Notes: generated by a model from the sequence alone, not told the origin. Positions 6,731 to 13,645 are shown, counted from the first letter of the stretch. The stretch is DNA of 15,435 nucleotides from Natrialbaceae archaeon (GCA_003552325.1 PUKM01000153.1:1-15435); one strand, 5' to 3'. A program made the numbers and translations.

Positions 6731-6744
6731 GTTGGCATACCAAC
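6731..6744. promoter_or_regulatory. Inverted repeat at the predicted lonB start site
   Basis: GTTGG-CATA-CCAAC, a perfect 5-bp inverted repeat with a 4-nt spacer, falls on the predicted transcription start 10 bp before the lonB ATG. It could be an operator or a short hairpin; it may be chance. Confidence 0.35.
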
Positions 6745-6753
6745 AAACATTCT

Positions 6754-9057
6754 ATGAGCAACGATACGAACGTTGACGGCTCTTCGCCGGACGACGAGGA
6801 TGTCACCTCTCCAGCGTCGTCGTCCTCCGAAGCGCCCCCTTCCGATGAGGCGTCTGCAGAGCCAGACGCCGAGTCCGAGGCCAACTCGGATGGCAACTCC
6901 CCCACGGATGATCCAGCATCCGATAGCGAACAGTCCGTATCACAGTCAGCACCTGCGGACGAGGCAGACGACGTCGATCCATCGGACCCACTCGAGCAGT
7001 CACTGGCGAAACTCGACGATGGGGCCGACGCTGCCGCGGGGATACCAGAGGAACAACAGCCCGTCGACGGACACGAAACTGACGAAGACGAGATTGAAAC
7101 TGTCGAAGACCTCGGGAGTACCGTCGAAGTCGATCCAGGTGTCGATATCGACGAGGAGATCGCCGAGGACGACTTACTGGGTGGACTGAAGATCGAGTCG
7201 ACCGAAGACATCGAAGTCCCCGACCGACTCGTCGATCAGGTCATTGGGCAGGACGAGGCTCGAGACATCATTATCAAAGCGGCCAAACAGCGTCGCCACG
7301 TGATGATGATCGGCTCCCCCGGGACAGGGAAGTCGATGCTGGCAAAGGCGATGAGCCAACTGCTCCCCAAAGAGGACTTACAGGACGTTCTGGTTTACCA
7401 TAACCCCGACGACGGCAACGAGCCAAAGGTCCGAACGGTTCCTGCAGGGAAAGGCGAACAAATCATCGAGGCCCACAAGGAGGAAGCCAGAAAGCGCAAT
7501 CAAATGCGCTCGATCCTCATGTGGATCATCATCGCGATCATCATCGTTTACGCCCTGATCAGTCCAGCCAGTATCCTGCTCGGGATTCTCGCGGCGGGTA
7601 TTATCTGGCTCATCTTCCGGTACACCTCCCGGGGGACAGACGCGATGGTGCCGAATATGATCGTCAACAACGGCGAACAGCGCACGGCCCCCTTCGAGGA
7701 CGCAACGGGTGCCCACGCGGGTGCACTGCTCGGTGACGTTCGCCACGACCCGTTCCAGTCCGGTGGGATGGAGACGCCGTCTCACGACCGCGTCGAGCCC
7801 GGTTCGATTCACAAGTCGAACAAGGGTGTCCTGTTCGTCGACGAGATCAACACGCTCGACGTGCGTACCCAGCAAAAGCTCATGACAGCTATCCAGGAAG
7901 GCGAGTTCGCCATCACGGGCCAGTCCGAACGCTCCTCGGGTGCGATGGTCCAGACCGAACCGGTCCCCTGTGACTTCGTCATGATCGCTGCAGGGAACCT
8001 GGACGCGATGGAGAACATGCACCCTGCACTCCGCTCGCGGATCAAGGGGTACGGGTACGAGGTCTACATGGACGACACCATCGAGGACGATCCGGAAATG
8101 CGCCGGAAGTACGCCCGGTTCATCGCCCAGGAGGTCGAACGCGACGGTCGACTCCCCCACTTCAACCGGCCGGCGGTCGAGGAACTCATCCTCGAGGCCA
8201 AACGACGTGCGGGTCGGAAAGAGCACCTGACGCTTCACTTCCGGAACCTCGGTGGATTGGTTCGGGTTGCCGGCGACATCGCTCGAGCCGAAGACGCGGA
8301 TTTCACGACCCGCGAACACGTCCTCCGAGCCAAGAGTCGCTCACGCTCGATCGAACAGCAACTCGCCGACGACTTCATCGAGCGCCGCAAGGACTACGAA
8401 CTGCAGGTCACTGACACCGGCGTCGAAGGCCGCGTGAACGGCCTCGCAGTCATGGGCGAAGACAGCGGGATCATGCTGCCCGTCATGGCCGAGATCGCCC
8501 CTGCACAGGGTCAGGGCCAAGTCATCGCGACGGGGCAACTGAAAGAGATGGCCGAAGAGTCGGTCCAGAACGTTTCGGCGATCATCAAGAAATTCTCCGA
8601 CGTGAACCTCTCGGAGAAGGACGTCCACATTCAGTTCGTCCAGGCCGGGCAACAGGGTGTCGACGGTGACTCCGCCTCCATTACGGTGGCGACCGCCGTG
8701 ATCAGCGCCCTCGAGGACATCCCGGTCGACCAGTCTGTCGCGATGACCGGTTCGCTCTCGGTTCGCGGTGACGTGCTCCCTGTGGGTGGTGTCACCCACA
8801 AGATCGAGGCAGCAGCCAAAGCCGGCTGTAAGAAGGTCATCATCCCACGGACGAACGAACAGGACGTGATGATCGAAGACGAGTACAAGGAGATGATCGA
8901 GATCATCCCCTGTGATAACATCAGCGAAGTCCTCGAGGTTGCCCTTACTGGTCAACCAGAGAAGGACACGTTGCTCGACCGTCTCAAACAGATCACCGGT
9001 TCGGCCTTCGATGGGCAGGTCAACCCGGGCACGGGCTCGAATCCTAGCCCACAGTAG
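6754..9057 (+). CDS. lonB: Membrane-anchored ATP-dependent protease LonB
   Basis: Archaeal AAA+ protease of the cytoplasmic membrane (MEROPS S16) that unfolds and degrades regulatory and damaged proteins; essential in Haloferax volcanii. It has 767 residues. Residues 1 to about 145 are an acidic Ser/Asp/Glu low-complexity extension. The AAA+ module starts with DRLVDQVIGQDEA. Walker A is GSPGTGKS (187-194), and two adjacent transmembrane helices (about 253-290) are inserted before Walker B LFVDE (360-364), as in all LonB. The C-terminal protease domain carries Ser640 in DGDSAS and Lys683 in GGVTHK, 43 residues apart as in E. coli Lon (679/722). The LAN domain of bacterial LonA is absent, as expected. 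The CPBP protease gene begins 3 bp after its stop, indicating co-transcription. A good TATA box and an inverted repeat precede it. Confidence 0.97.
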   Translation: MSNDTNVDGSSPDDEDVTSPASSSSEAPPSDEASAEPDAESEANSDGNSPTDDPASDSEQSVSQSAPADEADDVDPSDPLEQSLAKLDDGADAAAGIPEEQQPVDGHETDEDEIETVEDLGSTVEVDPGVDIDEEIAEDDLLGGLKIESTEDIEVPDRLVDQVIGQDEARDIIIKAAKQRRHVMMIGSPGTGKSMLAKAMSQLLPKEDLQDVLVYHNPDDGNEPKVRTVPAGKGEQIIEAHKEEARKRNQMRSILMWIIIAIIIVYALISPASILLGILAAGIIWLIFRYTSRGTDAMVPNMIVNNGEQRTAPFEDATGAHAGALLGDVRHDPFQSGGMETPSHDRVEPGSIHKSNKGVLFVDEINTLDVRTQQKLMTAIQEGEFAITGQSERSSGAMVQTEPVPCDFVMIAAGNLDAMENMHPALRSRIKGYGYEVYMDDTIEDDPEMRRKYARFIAQEVERDGRLPHFNRPAVEELILEAKRRAGRKEHLTLHFRNLGGLVRVAGDIARAEDADFTTREHVLRAKSRSRSIEQQLADDFIERRKDYELQVTDTGVEGRVNGLAVMGEDSGIMLPVMAEIAPAQGQGQVIATGQLKEMAEESVQNVSAIIKKFSDVNLSEKDVHIQFVQAGQQGVDGDSASITVATAVISALEDIPVDQSVAMTGSLSVRGDVLPVGGVTHKIEAAAKAGCKKVIIPRTNEQDVMIEDEYKEMIEIIPCDNISEVLEVALTGQPEKDTLLDRLKQITGSAFDGQVNPGTGSNPSPQ

Positions 9058-9060
9058 GCA

Positions 9061-10068
9061 ATGACGCAGTGGGCGGCGTTCGTCGGGTTTTCTGGCGTCG
9101 TCCTGTGTTTGTTACTCGGCCTTTCGTATCTCACCCAGCAGGCGTTCGATGCCGACGACCTGACGGTCCAATCCGACAGCCAGCCTGCCTCGAGTGAGCG
9201 CGACCCTGATAGCGCGTTGGGATCGGAAGGGGATGCATCGGGCACAGACTCCCCTGAACAGTCAGAACACACTGGAGAGCGAGCAGTCGAACCGCCTCAG
9301 CAGGGAGCTGTCGGTGAGGATGAGGAACCCACCGGTGGAGCCGTCGAAACAGCACCGCAGCAGGAACGCCTCGATCCACAACAACCCCCTGAACCCTCCT
9401 CGAGCGACGGTCCGACCGCCAGACAGACGAGTGCAGAGCCGCAGTCGCTCTCGACGGGGGCGCTGTTGGCCAACGTCGCGTTCTCACAGGGGTTGTTTGC
9501 CGCGTTACTCGTGGGCGCAGCACTGTGGGCAGCGATTCCACTAGACGCACTTGGTATCGAGGTGTCGTGGTCGTATGTCACGACCGGGCTCGTGGTTGGT
9601 AGCCTCGCTGGCCTCGTCCTTTATATACTGAACGAAGTCGGTGCGACCCTCGCGAAACGATACGGCATCGACCACGACGAAGCACTCCGTCGAATGCTCG
9701 CACCCGAAAGCCCCGGTGGCTGGGTGGTTCTCCTCGGCGGCGTGTTACCGATCATCGCCTTTTTCGAGGAGTTGCTGTTCCGCGCCGCGTTGATCGGCGT
9801 CGTCGCGGCCGGATTCGAGATCAACATCTGGTTGTTGGCGATTCTCTCGTCGATCGCGTTCGGGATCGGTCACGGTATGCAAGGAACGGCGGGAATCGTC
9901 GTCACAGGGCTGTTGGGGTTCGTTCTCGCCACGTTATTCATCCTCACTGGGAGCCTGTTGGTCGTCGTGGTCGCTCACTACGTCATCAACGCCCTCGAGT
10001 TCATCGTCCACGAAGGCCTCGACATAGCGTGGCTCGAGTCTCCCCAAGAGACAATCACCGAAAGCTAA
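9061..10068 (+). CDS. CPBP-family intramembrane glutamic protease (CAAX/Abi type)
   Basis: Integral membrane protein of 335 residues, probable intramembrane endopeptidase (ABI domain, PF02517-like). An N-terminal transmembrane helix (about 7-24) is followed by a long hydrophilic Pro/Gln/Glu/Ser-rich linker (about 30-135) and then a multi-helix hydrophobic core. The core carries the three family motifs: EELLFR with Glu236, Glu237 and Arg241; GHGMQG with His271; and AHYVINA with His306 and Asn310. Eukaryotic Rce1 cleaves prenylated proteins, but the substrates of archaeal members are mostly unknown. The extra helix plus charged linker ahead of the core is not part of the minimal domain. It starts 3 bp after lonB, so the two are almost surely co-transcribed and perhaps translationally coupled. 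A small membrane protein gene follows after 25 bp. Confidence 0.9.
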   Translation: MTQWAAFVGFSGVVLCLLLGLSYLTQQAFDADDLTVQSDSQPASSERDPDSALGSEGDASGTDSPEQSEHTGERAVEPPQQGAVGEDEEPTGGAVETAPQQERLDPQQPPEPSSSDGPTARQTSAEPQSLSTGALLANVAFSQGLFAALLVGAALWAAIPLDALGIEVSWSYVTTGLVVGSLAGLVLYILNEVGATLAKRYGIDHDEALRRMLAPESPGGWVVLLGGVLPIIAFFEELLFRAALIGVVAAGFEINIWLLAILSSIAFGIGHGMQGTAGIVVTGLLGFVLATLFILTGSLLVVVVAHYVINALEFIVHEGLDIAWLESPQETITES

Positions 10069-10093
10069 GGGTGTCGCCATCGTTCACTACTGT

Positions 10094-10441
10094 ATGCAAC
10101 CACTACAGGAGGTTCCGGACTGGGTCCATCGAGGAATCGTCTTTGGAATACTCCTTTATTTCGCCCTCTTTTTGTACGCCGAGTACGCAAACGATCCCCT
10201 TGCACAGCTGGCTGCAAACTTCGTTTTCGCGTTCGTCGCCCTCGGGGTCGGTATCGTGCTGTATACGTACGCGGATCGACCGTTATCGCCAGTGGGTGGG
10301 GCAGGTCTCTGTCTCCTCATCGGTGGTATAGTTCAACTATTGGCGGTTATCCTGGGTGATCTGTTGCTCAATGCGGTGGCAACCCTGGCCGTCTTCGCTG
10401 GCATTGGCCTCTACATCTTCGCGGTCTGGGTCGAGAGCTGA
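10094..10441 (+). CDS. Small four-helix membrane protein, function unknown
   Basis: Protein of 115 residues with about four predicted transmembrane helices (roughly 14-30, 37-58, 66-87 and 92-112) and short loops. I do not recognise the family and see no catalytic motif. The first residues (MQPLQEVPDWVHRG) are polar with an amphipathic start. It lies 25 bp downstream of the CPBP protease on the same strand without an evident promoter between them, so it is probably the third gene of the lonB operon. It could be a helper or a bystander. Its stop is only 2 bp from the stop of the convergent alkyltransferase-like gene. Confidence 0.75.
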   Translation: MQPLQEVPDWVHRGIVFGILLYFALFLYAEYANDPLAQLAANFVFAFVALGVGIVLYTYADRPLSPVGGAGLCLLIGGIVQLLAVILGDLLLNAVATLAVFAGIGLYIFAVWVES

Positions 10442-10443
10442 GG

Positions 10444-10956
10444 TTACAATCCCTCGAGTGACCGTAACTTCTGTTCGACCGCCGGCGGGGCCGCACTGGG
10501 CCCATCGCGAACGCGATGGTCCGGGATGACGATCGGAATCGGGTTTTCGTCGAGGGCTGTCCGCACCTGGATGGCCGCAGACTGTTCGTCGTCGTCGAGT
10601 TCAGGCGTCATGCTGACGATGGTCTTGACGTCGACGCTCTCGCCGTAGGGGATGGTCCGAACTTGCTCGAGGACAGCTCGCTCGACCGTTGGAACGGTGA
10701 GTGCGATTTCGATATCCGTGAAGGATACCTCTGAGACCCCGTCGAGGTACTCGAATAGTCGATCGATAACTGGATGGTCGGGAGTTTCATCGTCTGGGTC
10801 ACCAACGCTGTCTCGCTCGAGTAGCTGTGCCGTCTCCGCTGGGTGATCGGGGAACGAAACCGACACGACACGGCCACTCGCGATGCCAAGCTGTACGTAG
10901 CGCTCGAGGTACGACGATTCAATTGCGTAAATACCGCCCTCGGCGAGGTCGTTCAT
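10444..10956 (-). CDS. Alkyltransferase-like (MGMT-fold) protein without the reactive Cys
   Basis: Homologue of the DNA-binding domain of O6-alkylguanine-DNA alkyltransferase, 170 residues. The C-terminal half aligns by eye with human MGMT: IPYGESV matches KFGEVIS, and NPIPIVIPDHRV (138-149) matches NPVPILIPCHRV. The methyl-accepting Cys145 is Asp146 here. The base-flipping Tyr114 aligns with Val110 and the Arg128 finger with Ile129, so neither is conserved. The segment after HRV is also short and lacks the usual NYSGG. It therefore cannot repair by alkyl transfer. Known alkyltransferase-like proteins have Trp or Ala at the Cys but keep the Tyr/Arg pair, so this is a more divergent form. The N-terminal part (1-75) looks like a reduced MGMT N-domain. 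It diverges from the M14 hydrolase gene over 83 bp. Confidence 0.85.
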   Translation of the reverse strand: MNDLAEGGIYAIESSYLERYVQLGIASGRVVSVSFPDHPAETAQLLERDSVGDPDDETPDHPVIDRLFEYLDGVSEVSFTDIEIALTVPTVERAVLEQVRTIPYGESVDVKTIVSMTPELDDDEQSAAIQVRTALDENPIPIVIPDHRVRDGPSAAPPAVEQKLRSLEGL

Positions 10957-10983
10957 GTCTCTCTGGAGGTACGGTATGGCCTT

Positions 10984-10991
10984 GAATATTC
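10984..10991. promoter_or_regulatory. Palindromic AT element, possible shared divergent promoter
   Basis: GAATATTC, a perfect 8-bp palindrome, is the AT-richest element between the divergent genes. It is about 30 bp ahead of the alkyltransferase-like start (10956), a leaderless distance. For the M14 hydrolase (ATG 11040) it would give a leader of about 25 nt with a GAGG purine run before the start. Confidence 0.4.
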
Positions 10992-11039
10992 TCCCACAGA
11001 ACCGAACTACCTTTGCTCTTGAACGGCCAATGAGGATCG

Positions 11040-11837
11040 ATGACTGTTGTACAGCTTGGCACGGGAACTCCCGAAATCGCCATTGTTGGCGGCGTCCACG
11101 GTGATGAACCCTGTGGCGTCCGTGCTGTCGAACGCTTGCTCGAGGAAGAACCTGCCCTCAAACGGCCAGTGAAGTTCGTCATCGCCAACGAGCGTGCCCT
11201 CGAGAACGGTGTCAGATACATCGATGAGGATCTCAATCGTGCGTTTCCAGGAAATCCCGAAGCAGATACGCACGAGGGGCGTCTTGCGGCGACACTCCAG
11301 GAAGAACTCGAACACTGTCTCACGTTTTCGATGCACTCGACGCAGAGCCATGCCGAACCGTTTGCAATCGTCAACGAACTGAGCCAAACGGCGCGTGACA
11401 TCTGTCCGCAGTTGCCGGTGACCTCCCTCGTCGAAACGGGACCATATGCCGAAGGGCGATTGTTCAGTGAGATCGAGACGATCGAAGTGGAGTGTGGTTT
11501 GCAAGGCTCAGAGGCCGCAGCGGAGAACGCCGACCGCCTCACGCGAGCATTTCTCACTGCTGTTGGGGCCTTACCGGGCGATACGGTTCGTCGTGAGCTC
11601 CCGGTCTTCGAACTCGTGGACAAGATCAAGAAAGATGCGGCAGATCACTATGAGGTCTTCGTCGAAAACTTCGAGCGAGTCGAAGCCGGTGATCCGTTCG
11701 CGGCGGCTGATGGGACGCCACAGGTTGCCAACGACCCGTTCTACCCCGTGCTTATGTCTCCGTATGGCTATCGCGATGTCTTCGGCTACACCGCCCGGAA
11801 ACTCGAGACCATCGCCGGTTCGACGGTAGCCGACTGA
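11040..11837 (+). CDS. Succinylglutamate desuccinylase/aspartoacylase-family zinc hydrolase
   Basis: Cytosolic M14-fold amide hydrolase (AstE/AspA family, PF04952-like) that removes acyl groups from acylated amino acids or small amides; 265 residues. Zinc ligands are His20 and Glu23 in GGVHGDE and His99 in SMHST. DLNRAFPG (64-71) carries the substrate-carboxylate-binding Asn-Arg pair, and Glu151 in IEVECG is the likely catalytic glutamate. The C-terminal third (from about 190) is the extra beta domain of the AspA group. The exact substrate cannot be told: no arginine-succinyl pathway genes or N-acetylated-osmolyte genes are nearby. The start at 11040 gives a short lead into the first strand (MTVVQLGTGTPEIAIVGG). 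It diverges from the alkyltransferase-like gene and is probably monocistronic. Confidence 0.88.
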   Translation: MTVVQLGTGTPEIAIVGGVHGDEPCGVRAVERLLEEEPALKRPVKFVIANERALENGVRYIDEDLNRAFPGNPEADTHEGRLAATLQEELEHCLTFSMHSTQSHAEPFAIVNELSQTARDICPQLPVTSLVETGPYAEGRLFSEIETIEVECGLQGSEAAAENADRLTRAFLTAVGALPGDTVRRELPVFELVDKIKKDAADHYEVFVENFERVEAGDPFAAADGTPQVANDPFYPVLMSPYGYRDVFGYTARKLETIAGSTVAD

Positions 11838-11878
11838 CTGCCCGTCAGAGATACGGTCACATTTCTCCGATGGTGATG

Positions 11879-11887
11879 TATTCATAA
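11879..11887 (+). promoter_or_regulatory. TATA box of the YeeE pair
   Basis: TATTCATAA, centred 28 bp before the ATG at 11911, implies a leaderless transcript covering both transporter genes. Confidence 0.55.
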
Positions 11888-11910
11888 GCGGGCCCTGCTT
11901 TGACTCTGCT

Positions 11911-12486
11911 ATGACTCACGTTGTGAGCCTCGTATTTGGCCTCGAGGCACTGGCACTCCTTTCGGACCCGTTTCCAAACGGTATCGAACACTACCTGCTC
12001 GGTGGGCTGCTCGTCGGCCTCGGCACGGCCGTGATCTACCTCGGTACCGGTATCGCTGCCGGAGCGAGCACGTTCCTCGAGTCGACGCTTTCGTACGTCT
12101 CCTCGCTGAGCAGATTCGAGCAGTACCGGGCCTCTCGTGACTGGCGTGTTGTCTTTACCCTCGGTATCGTCGCCGGGGCGGCCATCTATGCTGTGACCTT
12201 TCAATCCGGGTTCCTCTCGAGTTCGCTCCACCAGACCGCGACGACGGGCGAACTGTACGATGTGGGCGGTTTCACGCTCTGGGTAACTGACGTACAGCCG
12301 TGGCGACTCCTGCTTGGCGGCGTCCTCATCGGAATCGGCACTCGCGTCGGGAAAGGCTGTACCTCTGGGCATGGCGTCTGTGGCGTTGGCTCGGCCTCGA
12401 GTGCGTCATTCGTCGGCGTCGCGACGTTCCTTCTGGTCGCCATCGGCGTCGCGCAACTCGTCGCGGCAGTAGGGGTGACCCCGTGA
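11911..12486 (+). CDS. YeeE/YedE-family sulfur transporter, first half
   Basis: Integral membrane protein of 191 residues, one half of a YeeE/YedE (DUF395, PF04143-like) unit; full-length members such as TsuA take up thiosulfate. Hydrophobic helices lie near 29-50, 85-105, 129-147 and 164-188. The family signature GKGCTSGHGVCG is at 147-158, with Cys150 and Cys157 in the conserved loop that handles the sulfur atom in TsuA. The stop codon overlaps the next ATG by one base, so both halves are made together. No sulfur-carrier (TusA), rhodanese or metallo-hydrolase gene, frequent partners of this family, is seen on either side. Specificity (thiosulfate, sulfide or another sulfur compound) is open. 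Confidence 0.88.
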   Translation: MTHVVSLVFGLEALALLSDPFPNGIEHYLLGGLLVGLGTAVIYLGTGIAAGASTFLESTLSYVSSLSRFEQYRASRDWRVVFTLGIVAGAAIYAVTFQSGFLSSSLHQTATTGELYDVGGFTLWVTDVQPWRLLLGGVLIGIGTRVGKGCTSGHGVCGVGSASSASFVGVATFLLVAIGVAQLVAAVGVTP

Positions 12487-12950
12487 TGGCTGATCACGAT
12501 TCTCACCCGCTTTTCTTACCGCTAGTGTTCGTCGGCGGACTCATCTTCGGCTTTGGGCTCGGCTTTAGCCACATGGCCCAACCGGAGATCGTCCTCAATT
12601 TCCTCTTGCTCGAGGACCTCGGCTTGCTCTTCGTGATGTTCGGGGCCGCTGTCGTGACAGGGGTCGTCTTCTTCATTGCCCCGGCCGGCATCGGACGCGC
12701 GCCGTTGACGGGACGAGCGTACGGACGACGGCTGAAAACCCTCGACAGGAACGTCGTCATCGGCGGTGGGATTTTCGGCGTCGGCTGGGGACTCTCCGGC
12801 ATCTGTCCGGGGGCCGCTTATGCCAGCCTCGGCGTCGGTAACTACGCTATCCTCTGGGGGATCGTCGGGATGTTCATCGGCGCGTACGTCCAGGGCTACT
12901 GGCGCTCGAGCGACCTCGAGACAGGGACGGCCACCGCTGGTGCGGATTGA
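12486..12950 (+). CDS. YeeE/YedE-family sulfur transporter, second half
   Basis: Membrane protein of 154 residues, partner half of the preceding gene. Helices lie near 10-28, 40-63, 85-105 and 115-135. Motifs GLGFSHMAQPE (near 27-37) and GICPGAAYASLG with Cys107 are typical of the second repeat of DUF395 proteins. ATG 12486 shares its A with the stop codon of the upstream gene (TGATG), a classic coupling arrangement. An open frame reaches back to 12300, but the extra residues are the out-of-frame reading of the first half and are not membrane-like. Together the two genes form one split transporter, as in other archaea and bacteria. A T5 run follows 20 bp downstream. Confidence 0.88.
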   Translation: MADHDSHPLFLPLVFVGGLIFGFGLGFSHMAQPEIVLNFLLLEDLGLLFVMFGAAVVTGVVFFIAPAGIGRAPLTGRAYGRRLKTLDRNVVIGGGIFGVGWGLSGICPGAAYASLGVGNYAILWGIVGMFIGAYVQGYWRSSDLETGTATAGAD

Positions 12951-12970
12951 GTGTCTCACTGGCGGCTCGG

Positions 12971-12975
12971 TTTTT
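12971..12975 (+). terminator. Short oligo-T tract after the YeeE pair
   Basis: Five T residues after a GC-rich stretch, 20 bp past the stop codon. It is a minimal archaeal termination signal and weaker than the one after the thermosome gene. Confidence 0.35.
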
Positions 12976-13059
12976 GTGCGTCAGCAGCGTTCGAGTGCGG
13001 ATATGAGTTTTAGCGTCTGGTCGTACCCTTAAGAAATGTGGTTACAACAAACGAACAAC

Positions 13060-13066
13060 ATATTCA
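13060..13066 (+). promoter_or_regulatory. TATA-like box of the membrane protein gene
   Basis: ATATTCA, centred about 29 bp before ATG 13092. It argues for that start rather than the upstream in-frame GTG at 13038. Confidence 0.45.
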
Positions 13067-13091
13067 AGACAGTATCCCTTGTGGTCTTCGT

Positions 13092-13541
13092 ATGGTGTCT
13101 CGATTGAGGCGGCGTATTCCCACGCTCAGTATTCCGGTGGCTCGTCGTCGAATTCGAGCACTCGAGCTGGTGCTTGCCCTGGGAATTGTTCTCCCACTCG
13201 TGGGCCTTTTTGTGTCGATTCCCGCGCCCACGGTGGTTGTCGAACTCAGCCTCATTGTCGCCTTTCTCTCCCCGCCAGTACTCGCTGTCCTAACAGTGGT
13301 TGGGGCCCTCGACGACGGCCTGAGACTCGCTTCCGTGAGCGTGTCGATCCTTGCGGCCATCACCCTCGGTGTCGCCGCACTCAGCCTCTATACCCTGCTG
13401 TATCCACCCGAGGGCGGCGGTGTGTACGGTGGCCATTTGTTCACCTATGTAGCCGGACTCGCCCTCGCACTTGCCGTGCTGGCTCGGACCGGGGTGGCTC
13501 AGCTCTGGAGTATGCGATGCACCCGAGAGACCGGCCGGTGA
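13092..13541 (+). CDS. Four-helix membrane protein, function unknown
   Basis: Protein of 149 residues. A basic N-terminus (MVSRLRRRIPTLSIPVARRRIR) leads into about four hydrophobic helices near 24-42, 47-70, 80-100 and 112-132, with a glycine-rich loop (YPPEGGGVYGG) before the last. The charge pattern puts the N-terminus inside the cell. I recognise no family. The frame also opens at GTG 13038, but no promoter fits that start while a TATA-like box fits 13092. Its stop is 127 bp before dacZ, which has its own promoter, so the two are probably separate units. Confidence 0.6.
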   Translation: MVSRLRRRIPTLSIPVARRRIRALELVLALGIVLPLVGLFVSIPAPTVVVELSLIVAFLSPPVLAVLTVVGALDDGLRLASVSVSILAAITLGVAALSLYTLLYPPEGGGVYGGHLFTYVAGLALALAVLARTGVAQLWSMRCTRETGR

Positions 13542-13600
13542 GAGACACGCCAGTCAGAGAGACGAACTGTCCACATCGAGCCAGGCCACCCACACTCGAG

Positions 13601-13628
13601 CAGACACTTGGCAGACAGGCGTCAGACA
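13601..13628 (+). repeat. Three CAGACA direct repeats at 11-bp spacing upstream of dacZ
   Basis: CAGACA at 13601, 13612 and 13623 (the outer two extend to CAGACACT). The 11-bp period is close to one helical turn, so the copies lie on one face of DNA, ending 10 bp before the dacZ TATA box. Candidate activator or repressor site. Confidence 0.4.
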
Positions 13629-13638
13629 CTCCACAACG

Positions 13639-13645
13639 CTTATTC
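13639..13645 (+). promoter_or_regulatory. TATA-like box of dacZ
   Basis: CTTATTC, centred 27 bp before ATG 13669. It supports a leaderless dacZ transcript and the choice of that start over the in-frame ATG at 13471. Confidence 0.5.

Noticed and set aside
6663..7211. Ser-rich 182-codon minus-strand frame opposite the lonB N-terminus
   Set aside because: The Ser runs are the reverse reading of the Ser/Asp/Glu codons of the acidic LonB extension.
7378..8319. 313-codon open frame on the minus strand within lonB
   Set aside because: Antisense shadow of the AAA+ domain of LonB, with no promoter and no recognisable domain.
12300..12485. 62-residue N-terminal extension of the second YeeE half
   Set aside because: It is an Arg/Trp-rich out-of-frame reading of the first half; the TGATG junction gives the proper start.
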